A DNA stretch of 35,862 nucleotides from an uncultured Bacteroidota bacterium (GTDB lineage: Bacteria; Bacteroidota; Bacteroidia; UKL13-3). The stretch spans positions 1 through 35,862 of the forward strand of contig CAISTO010000012.1 of the NCBI GenBank assembly GCA_903888395.1, read 5' to 3'. Under the pieces are notes generated by a model. That model had not been told where the DNA came from. It worked only from the letters and a program-made list of their open reading frames with translations, and ran no database searches. Position numbers and translations under genes: made by a program. Below, piece after piece: positions 8,613-15,879 of the stretch. Each line of letters begins with the position of its first letter. Position 1 is the first letter of the stretch.

Positions 8613-10070
8613 ATGTTAAATATTCGCCAGATTCTAAATAGAAAAACGCTTGCTATTCTATCTTCTTTTTTGTTCATTCATTCAATAGTAGCTCAGGTAA
8701 GTTTACCCAAAAACAAAGTATTGGTATACACCACTTCTGCCGAAACTAATTTGCGTATTAGCATTTCTGATACGCTTGAATTTAAACCTCAAGTTCAACC
8801 AAAAGAAACCGAAACTGCCATTTTTATTGATACCAGCAAAACCTTTCAGGAAATAGTAGGAATAGGTGCCGCTATTACCGATGCAAGTGCCGAAACTTTT
8901 GCTAGGGTTTCCGCTGAATCACAAAAAAAATTATTAGAATCATTTTTTCATCCGCAAAAAGGAATTGGTTATTCTTTAATTCGTACCAATATGAATAGTT
9001 GCGATTTTTCAAGTGGCAGTTATACTTATGTGCAAGAAGGCGATAAAGATTTAAAAACTTTCAATATTGCTCCTGATACTTTGTATAAAATTCCTTTAAT
9101 TCAAAAGGCATTTAACATGACTAACCAAAATTTAAAATTGTTCATTTCTCCATGGAGTCCACCAGCTTTTATGAAAGATAATAACAACATGTTAAAAGGC
9201 GGAAAATTATTGCCAATGTATTACCAATCGTGGGCTAATTATTATGTAAAGTTCATCAATGAATATGAAAAATTAGGTGTTCATGTTTGGGGTTTAACTA
9301 TTCAAAACGAACCAATGGCAACCCAACGCTGGGAATCGTGCATATATACAGCTGAGGAAGAAAGAGATTTTTTGAAAAAATACTTAGGTCCAACTTTATT
9401 TAAAGCAGGATTGTCAAAAAAGAAAATCATTGTTTGGGATCATAACCGCGATTTAATTTTTCAAAGAGTAAACGTAATTTTAGCCGATAAAGAAGCTGCT
9501 AAATATGTATGGGGTATTGGTTACCATTGGTACGAAACCTGGACTGGTGGGGAGCAAATGCATGATAATATTAGTTTGGTAAATGAAACTTATCCAGGTA
9601 AAAATTTGTTTTTTACCGAAGGTTGCAAAGAAGTGTTTAACGAAGCCAAATATTATAATTGGAATATTGGTGAGTTTTATGCAAAATCAATGATAAAAGA
9701 TTTTAACTATGGCCTTACCGGATTTACTGATTGGAACATTTTTTTAGATGAAAAAGGTGGTCCAAACCATGTAGGCAATTTTTGCTTTGCACCCGTTCAT
9801 GTAAACACGCAAACGAATGAAATTATTTATACCAATGCCTTTTATTATATCGGGCATTTTTCTAAATTTGTTCGTCCCGGTGCTAAACGAATTGCTTGCT
9901 CATCGAGTAGAAGTAGCCTTAAAGCAACTGCATTTAAAAACAAAGATGGAAAAATTTGTGTAGTGGTAATGAATGATGGCGACAAAGAAATTAATTACAT
10001 GATACAATTAGGAAATCAATCTGTTTCTGTTAAAAGTATTGCGCATACCATTCAATCTATTTTATTTTAA
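8613..10070 (+). CDS. GH30-family glycoside hydrolase, second copy
   Basis: A 485-residue paralogue of the preceding gene. A signal peptide (residues 1-27, ending SIVAQ) is followed by VGIGAAITDASAETFA, LFISPWSPPAFMKDN, the acid/base motif LTIQNEP (Glu233) and the nucleophile motif FFTEGCKE (Glu336), with the C-terminal beta domain after about residue 400. Both catalytic glutamates are intact. There is no obvious lipid-anchor cysteine, so it is probably periplasmic or secreted while the first copy may be membrane-anchored. It carries sequence absent from copy one around the acid/base (ATQRWESCIYTAEEERDF), typical of subfamily differences in GH30, so the two copies probably cut different linkages or chain positions. 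Likely co-transcribed with copy one. Confidence 0.93.
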   Translation: MLNIRQILNRKTLAILSSFLFIHSIVAQVSLPKNKVLVYTTSAETNLRISISDTLEFKPQVQPKETETAIFIDTSKTFQEIVGIGAAITDASAETFARVSAESQKKLLESFFHPQKGIGYSLIRTNMNSCDFSSGSYTYVQEGDKDLKTFNIAPDTLYKIPLIQKAFNMTNQNLKLFISPWSPPAFMKDNNNMLKGGKLLPMYYQSWANYYVKFINEYEKLGVHVWGLTIQNEPMATQRWESCIYTAEEERDFLKKYLGPTLFKAGLSKKKIIVWDHNRDLIFQRVNVILADKEAAKYVWGIGYHWYETWTGGEQMHDNISLVNETYPGKNLFFTEGCKEVFNEAKYYNWNIGEFYAKSMIKDFNYGLTGFTDWNIFLDEKGGPNHVGNFCFAPVHVNTQTNEIIYTNAFYYIGHFSKFVRPGAKRIACSSSRSSLKATAFKNKDGKICVVVMNDGDKEINYMIQLGNQSVSVKSIAHTIQSILF

Positions 10071-10180
10071 TTTACAATTATCTGAACAATTTCAACATAT
10101 CGGAATATATATTTAAAGAAATTGTATGATCTCATTGTTAGGTGTTTTAGCGCAACAACATTATTTTGTTACACTTTATT

Positions 10181-11203
10181 TTACTTGATATTGACCATAA
10201 AAAAATTGAATGCCTTGGCCAATTTGTTAATTTCACTAATAATATCAAATCCTACTTTTATGTCGCCATGGTCTAATAAATTCGATAGTTTTAAATGAAC
10301 TTTTTGATTGTGATTTTTAAGCAAAGAATTTAGCAAAACTGATTCTGAGGATGGAATTACATGGTCGTCTTTTCCATGAATGATGGTAACAGGGCAAGTA
10401 ATTTTATGCGCATGTTTCGACAAATCTAGTCGGTTTTTCCAACTAGTAAAATCGGGAATTTTAGTCCAAGCTCGCATCATCATATCTCTTCTAAATTCGG
10501 TATTATATCTTAGTTTCTTATACAAATCAACAGTGGTTAAATTAGTTTGCGCAAGTAGGTTTGGCAATAATGGAACTTGTCTTTTTAAGCCATTATCTTC
10601 TAGTGCAGTTTGAATTAATGCTTCTAATTCAAGATTATTTCCAACTTCATATTTTATAAAGTTTTTCATTAAAATATGCATGCCATAATCATCTGCATTT
10701 TTTTCGTTGGTCAAAGCAAATTCAATGGTAGATTTAAAATCACAAAAACTTCCTATTAAGCAAAATGAAGACACACTGTTTGCGGGCATTTCAGCAATAG
10801 CCAAAGCAGCAATACCTGCAGTAAAAGAAGGTGCAAAAACAGCAGGACAAAATTTATTGGGGTTCAAAAATTGATCATACGTTATTTGTTGAATAACCTC
10901 CTTCATCTCTTCAATACCCGAAGGATGAATCAACAATGCATCTATGGTATTAATCTTTGGAGTAATTACTCGGTAGCCCATTTTTGCAAAAGCATTATTC
11001 ACTACCGCAATGCGATTGTCTTGATAGCCACTCATAGAAAAACCAGTGAGAGAAATGATGAGTCCTTTTTCTTTCTGAGTAGGTGTGTATAAAAGTATAG
11101 GTGTTTTACCACTCGAAAGCGACAATTCAAGTTCCACTCCTTTACTATTGTTTTTCAGCAGTGAAGTATTAATAATAAACCTAAGTCCCGCGAGAATCGA
11201 CAT
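10181..11203 (-). CDS. Alpha/beta-hydrolase-fold protein of unknown substrate
   Basis: A 340-residue protein without signal peptide or membrane helix, so probably cytoplasmic. It has an alpha/beta-hydrolase layout: a first strand with oxyanion-type loop (LIISLTGFSMSGYQDN, about 48-63), a candidate nucleophile Ser126 in FAPSFTAG, the acid strand CPVTIIHGKDDHVIP (Asp279 or Asp280), and a candidate catalytic His312 in LLDHGD. The nucleophile elbow is not a clean GxSxG, so the triad is a proposal. It lies between the GH30 genes and the GH97 gene but on the other strand, with 110 bp to the convergent GH30 gene. It may be an esterase removing substituents from the glycan, but the cytoplasmic location argues for caution. 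The ATG at 11203 is the natural start. Confidence 0.7.
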   Translation of the reverse strand: MSILAGLRFIINTSLLKNNSKGVELELSLSSGKTPILLYTPTQKEKGLIISLTGFSMSGYQDNRIAVVNNAFAKMGYRVITPKINTIDALLIHPSGIEEMKEVIQQITYDQFLNPNKFCPAVFAPSFTAGIAALAIAEMPANSVSSFCLIGSFCDFKSTIEFALTNEKNADDYGMHILMKNFIKYEVGNNLELEALIQTALEDNGLKRQVPLLPNLLAQTNLTTVDLYKKLRYNTEFRRDMMMRAWTKIPDFTSWKNRLDLSKHAHKITCPVTIIHGKDDHVIPSSESVLLNSLLKNHNQKVHLKLSNLLDHGDIKVGFDIISEINKLAKAFNFFMVNIK

Positions 11204-11412
11204 AATTTGATTTTGTTTAAAAAAATTTCAAATAAAAAAGAGGCTAAATTGCTATACTTTTTTAATCATTTGCTACAAGCACAATGATAAATTCAATTAT
11301 TGCTATTTCAAAATTTAGAATGAAAGTTAACAATACAATAATCAAAACTATAAAAACATTACACATCATCATTTCAAAGTTTATCCTCCATTTCCCGCCT
11401 CCCATTTCTCTC

Positions 11413-11555
11413 TTCCCAATTCTCATCTCTCAGTGCTCATTTCATACTTCATCATTCATACTTCATACTTCCTCAATTCTCAGCACTCATTTCCCAACTC
11501 CCATCTCTCAGCGCTCAATTCCCATTTCATAATTAATCATTCATACTTCATACTT
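11413..11555. repeat. Degenerate pyrimidine-rich intergenic repeat patch
   Basis: The 407-bp gap between the hydrolase and GH97 genes contains a C/T-rich stretch from about 11390 to 11580 built of short variants of words such as TTCATACTT, CTCATTTC and CATCTCTCAG. Two longer units can be aligned, 11413-11470 and 11491-11555; both begin TTCCCAA and end in the identical 20-mer ATCATTCATACTTCATACTT. Open frames across it (11284-11532 and 11433-11696) are low-complexity and not genes. The left part of the gap (11204-11390) is A+T-rich with no feature I can name apart from the hydrolase promoter region. Confidence 0.75.
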
Positions 11556-11583
11556 ACTCATTTTTTTCTCCCATTAAAATGTT

Positions 11584-11591
11584 TATTTTTG
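11584..11591 (+). promoter_or_regulatory. -7 promoter element of the GH97 gene
   Basis: TATTTTTG matches TAnnTTTG and ends 19 nt before the ATG at 11611. Only a run of T, not TTTG, lies at the -33 distance. It gives the GH97 gene its own promoter, apart from the susC operon. Confidence 0.5.
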
Positions 11592-11610
11592 TTTCAAAGA
11601 AAATTATCAA

Positions 11611-13725
11611 ATGAAAATAAAAAAAATACTCACTATTATTTTATTGGCAAGTTCTTGTGCATCTTTTGCGCAAACTTTTACAGTAAATTCCCCTAACAAA
11701 AAGATTTCCGTTTCACTTCAATTAAACGCGGCTGGTGCTTTAGTTTATAATGTAAATTATAAAAACAAGCCCATTGTAGAACCTTCTAACTTGGGTTTTA
11801 AAATAAATGACCAAGCTGATTTATTGAATAACTTTAGCATTTTGCAAGTTGATTCAAGTACCTTTAACGAATCTTGGACTCCTGTTTGGGGCGAAACTAA
11901 AACCATTGTAAATAATTATAAAGAAATAGCCATTACCCTGAAAGAAAAAGGGGATAAGCCGCGCATACTTCAAGTGGTATTTAAGGTGTTTAACGATGGC
12001 GTTGGATTCAGGTATCATTTTCCTGAGCAGCCTAATTTATTCCATTTTGTAGTAGCCGATGAATTAACCACATTTAACTTAACCGGTGACCATAAAATTT
12101 GGTGGATGCCAGGCGATTTTGATACCAACGAGTACACTTATAATACTTCACAAATTTCAGAAATAGAAAAACTAGCGAAGAAACGCGATGGTGCAATTTT
12201 TACTGCTACTCCCATCAAAGGTGCATTTGTACAAACTCCCTTAATGATAAAAACTAAAGAAGGTGTTTATGTAAATATTCATGAAGCCGCGTTAGTTAAT
12301 TATCCTGCCATGGATTTGAAATTTAACTTATCAACTTTTGAAGCTACATCAACTTTGGCTAACGATGCAGTTGGCAATAAAGCATACATGCGCGCACCAT
12401 GCAGCACTCCTTGGAGAACCATTATTATTAGCGATGACGCAAGAGATATTATTGCTTCCAAAACCATTTTAAACTTAAATGAACCTTGTAAGTTAACCAA
12501 CACCAATTATATCAAACCCATGAAATATTGTGGCATTTGGTTAGAAATGCATTTAGGACTTTCTACCTGGGATTTTGCTGGAGGACAGTCGGCCAGTGAT
12601 GCGGGTTCAGATGGAAAACAAAAGACAAAAACCAAACATGGTGCGACTACTGAAAACACAAAAAAATACATTGACTTTGCTGCTAAAAATGGTTTTGGTG
12701 GTGTGTTAGTGGAAGGTTGGAACGATGGTTGGGAAGATTGGTTTGGCAAATGGAAAGAAGATGTTTTTGACTTTGTAACTCCTTATCCCGATTACGATTT
12801 TAAAGGTTTAAATGCCTATGCTCAAAGTAAAGGCGTTGGTATGATTACTCACCATGAAACAAGCGGAAGTGTTACCAATTACGAACGTTGGATTGATTCT
12901 GCATACCGTTTAATGGCAAGTGTTGGAAGTCATGCTTTAAAATCGGGTTATGTAGGAAAAATTATTCCTCGAGGCGAATTTCACGATGGGCAATGGATGG
13001 TAAATCATTATTTACGTGCTATCAAAAAAGCTGCGCAATATGATATTATGGTAGTGGCTCACGAACCAGTTCGTCCCACAGGTTTACACCGTACTTATCC
13101 TAACTTTATGGCGGCTGAAGCAGCACGCGGACAAGAGTTTAATTTTTGGAGTGAAGGAAATCCACCAGAGCATGAAACCATTTTGCCTTTTACTCGCTTA
13201 ATGGGTGGTCCGATGGATTACACGCCAGGAATTTTTAAAATAAAAAAGAGCAATTATTATCCTGATGCAAAAGAGCAAGTGCATACTACTTTAACCAAGC
13301 AATTGGCATTGTATTTAACTTTATATAGTCCAGTTCAAATGGCAACTGATTTACCTGAAAATTACGAAGCAAAACCCGATGCTTTTCAGTTTATAAAAGA
13401 TGTAGCAGTTGATTGGGATGAAACCAAAGTAATTCATGCAGAACCAGGCGAATTTTTAACCATTGCTCGTAAAGCAAAAGGAACTAATAATTGGTTTTTA
13501 GGAAGTATTACCGATGAAAATGCCAGAGATTTAAACATGGATTTTAGCTTTTTGGATAAAGGTAAAAAATATATCGCAACCATTTATAAAGATGCTGCCG
13601 ATGCAAGTTGGGACAAGAATCCTGAAGCTTATGTAATTGAAAAAATAACAATTACAAATAAGTCTAAACTGACTTTAAAGTTAGCTTCAGGTGGAGGAAC
13701 AGCAATTAGTATTATTGCGCAATAA
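11611..13725 (+). CDS. GH97 alpha-glucosidase, SusB-like (inverting type)
   Basis: A 704-residue exported glycosidase with a signal peptide (residues 1-21, ending SFAQ), an N-terminal beta-sandwich domain (about 22-285), a catalytic barrel (about 290-600; CGIWLEMHLG, GVLVEGWNDGWEDWFG, MITHHETSG, VVAHEPVRPTG, PFTRLMGGPMDYTPG) and a C-terminal beta domain. Glu416, Glu485, Glu503 and Glu509 have the same mutual spacing (69, 18, 6) as the residues I recall for B. thetaiotaomicron SusB (439, 508, 526, 532: bases, calcium ligand, acid). This argues for the inverting alpha-glucosidase type rather than the retaining alpha-galactosidase type. The length matches SusB (about 740). Its own promoter, and the reverse-strand gene before it, separate it from the susC operon. 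Likely periplasmic, finishing off imported oligosaccharides. Confidence 0.93.
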   Translation: MKIKKILTIILLASSCASFAQTFTVNSPNKKISVSLQLNAAGALVYNVNYKNKPIVEPSNLGFKINDQADLLNNFSILQVDSSTFNESWTPVWGETKTIVNNYKEIAITLKEKGDKPRILQVVFKVFNDGVGFRYHFPEQPNLFHFVVADELTTFNLTGDHKIWWMPGDFDTNEYTYNTSQISEIEKLAKKRDGAIFTATPIKGAFVQTPLMIKTKEGVYVNIHEAALVNYPAMDLKFNLSTFEATSTLANDAVGNKAYMRAPCSTPWRTIIISDDARDIIASKTILNLNEPCKLTNTNYIKPMKYCGIWLEMHLGLSTWDFAGGQSASDAGSDGKQKTKTKHGATTENTKKYIDFAAKNGFGGVLVEGWNDGWEDWFGKWKEDVFDFVTPYPDYDFKGLNAYAQSKGVGMITHHETSGSVTNYERWIDSAYRLMASVGSHALKSGYVGKIIPRGEFHDGQWMVNHYLRAIKKAAQYDIMVVAHEPVRPTGLHRTYPNFMAAEAARGQEFNFWSEGNPPEHETILPFTRLMGGPMDYTPGIFKIKKSNYYPDAKEQVHTTLTKQLALYLTLYSPVQMATDLPENYEAKPDAFQFIKDVAVDWDETKVIHAEPGEFLTIARKAKGTNNWFLGSITDENARDLNMDFSFLDKGKKYIATIYKDAADASWDKNPEAYVIEKITITNKSKLTLKLASGGGTAISIIAQ

Positions 13726-13745
13726 TTTTTATAAATGAATATCTT

Positions 13746-13780
13746 AAATCCCATTAGTACAAAGCTGATGGGATTTTTTT
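13746..13780 (+). terminator. Intrinsic terminator after GH97
   Basis: AATCCCAT (13747-13754) pairs with ATGGGATT (13768-13775) around a 13-nt loop, followed by a T-run to 13780. It starts 21 bp after the stop codon. Confidence 0.8.
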
Positions 13781-13819
13781 GTTTAGAAATTGAATTTAAA
13801 AAATTTACCTAAAGTTTTT

Positions 13820-13827
13820 TATATTTG
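13820..13827 (+). promoter_or_regulatory. -7 promoter element of the toxin-antitoxin operon
   Basis: TATATTTG matches TAnnTTTG exactly and ends 4 nt before the antitoxin ATG (13832); a TTTA at 13795-13798 lies 21 bp upstream in the -33 position. Transcription would start at or next to the start codon, so the mRNA should be leaderless. Confidence 0.55.
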
Positions 13828-13831
13828 TAGT

Positions 13832-14050
13832 ATGAAAATAGATCTTCAATATTTAAGCGATGTAAATGGAAAAACCAATGCTGTTCAGCTGCCATTTTCT
13901 GATTGGGAAAAACTATTAAACAAACTGAAAAAATACGAACAAACACTTAAAATAAAGTCTGATTTAAAAGAGGCTTATGAGCAAGTTGTTTACTTGAAAG
14001 AAAGCAGAAAAAACAAGCAAACATTAAGTGAATTCCTAAATGAGCTATAA
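13832..14050 (+). CDS. Putative antitoxin of a type II toxin-antitoxin pair
   Basis: A 72-residue protein starting MKIDLQYLSDVNGKTNAV. The short beta-rich N-terminus with QLPFSDWEKLLNKLKKYE resembles Phd/YefM-like antitoxins; the C-terminal part is helical and charged (KESRKNKQTLSEFLNEL), as expected of a toxin-binding tail. An upstream in-frame ATG at 13790 would add 14 residues, but the promoter element at 13820-13827 lies inside that extension, so ATG 13832 is preferred. The stop overlaps the toxin start by 11 bp. Family membership is judged by layout and partner more than by a diagnostic motif. Such antitoxins commonly repress their own operon. Confidence 0.7.
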   Translation: MKIDLQYLSDVNGKTNAVQLPFSDWEKLLNKLKKYEQTLKIKSDLKEAYEQVVYLKESRKNKQTLSEFLNEL

Positions 14051-14366
14051 GGTAATTCCCTCAGATAAATTTAAAAAAGAAGCAAAACGACTAATTAAAA
14101 AATTCCCTTCTTTAAAACAAGAATTATTGGAACTTGGGGAAGTGCTAAGCAATGAACCAGACAATGGAATCCCACTTGGAAACAATTTATTTAAAATTAG
14201 ATTGTCAATAAAAAGTAAAGGTAAGGGTAAAAGTGGAGGTGGCAGAGTAATTACCTATTTAGTAAATGAAAACAAAGAAGTTTATTTATTAACCATTTAT
14301 GACAAATCAGAATTTGATACTATTGATGATAAAGTTTTGAAAAGTATCATTGATAATTTATTATAA
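14040..14366 (+). CDS. RelE/ParE-superfamily toxin
   Basis: A 108-residue basic protein of RelE/ParE type: an N-terminal helix pair (SDKFKKEAKRLIKKFPSL, LKQELLELGEVLSNEP), the loop GIPLGNNLFKIRLSIKSKGK, and C-terminal beta strands GGGRVITYLVNENKEVYLLTI followed by YDKSEFDTIDD. The G-PLGN-L-KIR and GRVITY-V blocks are typical of Bacteroidota members. The family acts as a ribosome-dependent RNase (RelE) or gyrase inhibitor (ParE); which applies here cannot be decided. It overlaps the antitoxin gene by 11 bp, which implies translational coupling, and is closed by a strong terminator, so the pair forms a self-contained unit. Confidence 0.88.
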   Translation: MSYKVIPSDKFKKEAKRLIKKFPSLKQELLELGEVLSNEPDNGIPLGNNLFKIRLSIKSKGKGKSGGGRVITYLVNENKEVYLLTIYDKSEFDTIDDKVLKSIIDNLL

Positions 14367-14372
14367 ATTTTA

Positions 14373-14405
14373 AAACTCAATATTTTTAAAATATTGAGTT
14401 TTTTT
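14373..14405 (+). terminator. Strong terminator after the toxin gene
   Basis: AAACTCAATAT (14373-14383) pairs perfectly with ATATTGAGTTT (14391-14401) across a 7-nt loop, with a T-run to 14405. It begins 7 bp after the toxin stop codon. Confidence 0.85.
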
Positions 14406-14475
14406 GTAAAATATAATAGATAAATAAACAACTTTTATCCTGATATTTTAACAATTTATTTAAGTCTAAAAATGT

Positions 14476-14483
14476 TAGTTTTG
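14476..14483 (+). promoter_or_regulatory. -7 promoter element of hutI
   Basis: TAGTTTTG matches TAnnTTTG exactly and ends one base before the first of two adjacent ATG codons (14485 and 14488). The second ATG would sit about where transcription should begin, so the message is probably leaderless. Confidence 0.5.
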
Positions 14484-14484
14484 T

Positions 14485-15741
14485 ATGATGAAATCATATA
14501 CTTTAATTTCAAACATAAAAATGCTTGCGGGCATTTTAGATAAAAATATTTTACTAAAAAAAGGAACAGAAATGGGCGTTTTAAATTCCATTGAAAACGC
14601 TTATTTAATCATTGAAAATGATTGCATTTTTGGCTTTGGTAAAATGGAAGATTTGAATGAAGGCCTTCACGATTTAAAAATTTCTCACGAAATAAATGCT
14701 AATAATGGAATGGTGATTCCAGCTTTTGTTGATAGTCACACACATTTGGTATTTGCTAATTGGCGTGAAGAAGAATTTGAAATGCGCATTAAAGGAAAAA
14801 GCTATGAGGAAATTGCAGCAGCAGGTGGTGGTATTTTAAATTCTGCAAAAAAATTGCAAAGCATGAGCCAAGATGAGCTTTTTATAAAAGCTTTGGAGCG
14901 TTTGAATCAAGTTATCAAACAAGGAACGGGTGCCATTGAAATTAAAAGTGGATATGGTTTAACGGTTCACGATGAAATAAAAATGTTGCGTGTAATTGCT
15001 CAACTAAAAAGTGTTTCGCCCATTCCTATTAAAGCTACTTTTTTAGGTGCGCATGCTTTTCCAGCTGAATATAAAAATAACAGAAAAGGTTACATCGATT
15101 TAATTATTAATGAAATGTTGCCAATCATAGCTAAAGAAAATTTAGCCGATTATTTTGATGTGTTTTGCGATCAAGGTTTTTATACCGTTGAAGAAACAGA
15201 TATGCTTTTAACAGCTGCTGCAGAATTTAATTTAAAACCAAAAATTCACGCCAATGAGTTAGGTTATACCGGTGGCGTGCAAGTAGGAGTAAAGCACCAT
15301 GCTTTAAGCGTTGATCATTTAGAATATACCGGAAAAGAAGAAATTGATTGTTTACTCAATAGCAATACCATGCCGGTTGGTTTGCCTAATTGTTCCTTCT
15401 TTTTGGGCATTCCTTACATGCCTGCTCGTGCCATGATTGATGCTGGCTTGCCAGTATGTTTGGCATCTGATTATAATCCGGGAAGTTCGCCAAACGGACG
15501 CATGGGATTTGTAGTAAGTTTGGCTTGTACACAAATGAAATTAACACCCGAAGAAGCTATTAACGCAACAACTATTAATGGTGCTTATGCAATTGAATTG
15601 AGTGAAACTCATGGAAGTATTACTATAGGTAAAAAAGCTAATTTAATTATTACAAAACCTATTTCTTCATTGGCATTTATTCCTTATAATTTTGGAAATG
15701 ATAGCGTAGAAAGTGTTTTGATGAATGGTAAAGTTTATTAA
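14485..15741 (+). CDS. hutI: Imidazolonepropionase (histidine degradation)
   Basis: A 418-residue cytoplasmic amidohydrolase (EC 3.5.2.7) that opens 4-imidazolone-5-propanoate to N-formimino-L-glutamate, the third step of histidine degradation. Metal- and substrate-binding blocks are in place: VDSHTHLVFANWREEEFEMR near residue 85, KSYEEIAAAGGGILNS, IKSGYGL, the histidine in KIHANELGYTGG, the histidine in LSVDHLEYT and the aspartate in CLASDYNPGSSP. Length is typical (about 410). MM at the N-terminus leaves a one-codon uncertainty in the start. No hutH, hutU or hutG lies within the window; the neighbours are an unrelated toxin-antitoxin pair and an adenine deaminase, so it appears to stand alone behind its own promoter. 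Confidence 0.95.
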   Translation: MMKSYTLISNIKMLAGILDKNILLKKGTEMGVLNSIENAYLIIENDCIFGFGKMEDLNEGLHDLKISHEINANNGMVIPAFVDSHTHLVFANWREEEFEMRIKGKSYEEIAAAGGGILNSAKKLQSMSQDELFIKALERLNQVIKQGTGAIEIKSGYGLTVHDEIKMLRVIAQLKSVSPIPIKATFLGAHAFPAEYKNNRKGYIDLIINEMLPIIAKENLADYFDVFCDQGFYTVEETDMLLTAAAEFNLKPKIHANELGYTGGVQVGVKHHALSVDHLEYTGKEEIDCLLNSNTMPVGLPNCSFFLGIPYMPARAMIDAGLPVCLASDYNPGSSPNGRMGFVVSLACTQMKLTPEEAINATTINGAYAIELSETHGSITIGKKANLIITKPISSLAFIPYNFGNDSVESVLMNGKVY

Positions 15742-15752
15742 ATAAAAGATAA

Positions 15753-15852
15753 GCCACAGATTTCACAGATTACACTGAAAAACTGTAAAATATGGAGAAA
15801 AATACAACAATAAATTATTGAAAAAATCTGTGTATTCTGTGAAATCTGTGGC
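15753..15852. repeat. 100-bp inverted-repeat element (REP/MITE-like)
   Basis: Perfect 17-bp terminal inverted repeats, GCCACAGATTTCACAGA (15753-15769) and its complement (15836-15852), flank a 66-bp A+T-rich centre, with imperfect further pairing inside (TTACAC against TGTGTA). The word CACAGATT recurs within each arm. The element fills almost the whole 138-bp gap between hutI and the adenine deaminase gene, and no ORF lies in it. It may act as a non-autonomous mobile element, a hairpin terminator, or both. Confidence 0.75.
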
Positions 15853-15879
15853 AAAAAAAATGTATAATATGTGGCAATC

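Noticed and set aside
10071..10180. Terminator between the GH30 gene and the convergent hydrolase
   Set aside because: I found no convincing stem with T-run in the 110-bp gap.
11284..11696. Two overlapping open frames (82 and 87 residues) before GH97
   Set aside because: They run through the pyrimidine-rich repeat tract, giving Ser/His/Pro/Ile-rich low-complexity translations, and one overlaps the GH97 signal peptide.
12507..12749. Reverse-strand 80-residue open frame inside GH97
   Set aside because: It is antisense to the conserved catalytic domain and has no family features.
13790..13831. ATG 13790 as antitoxin start
   Set aside because: The 14 extra residues overlap a perfect -7 promoter element, and the protein looks complete from ATG 13832.
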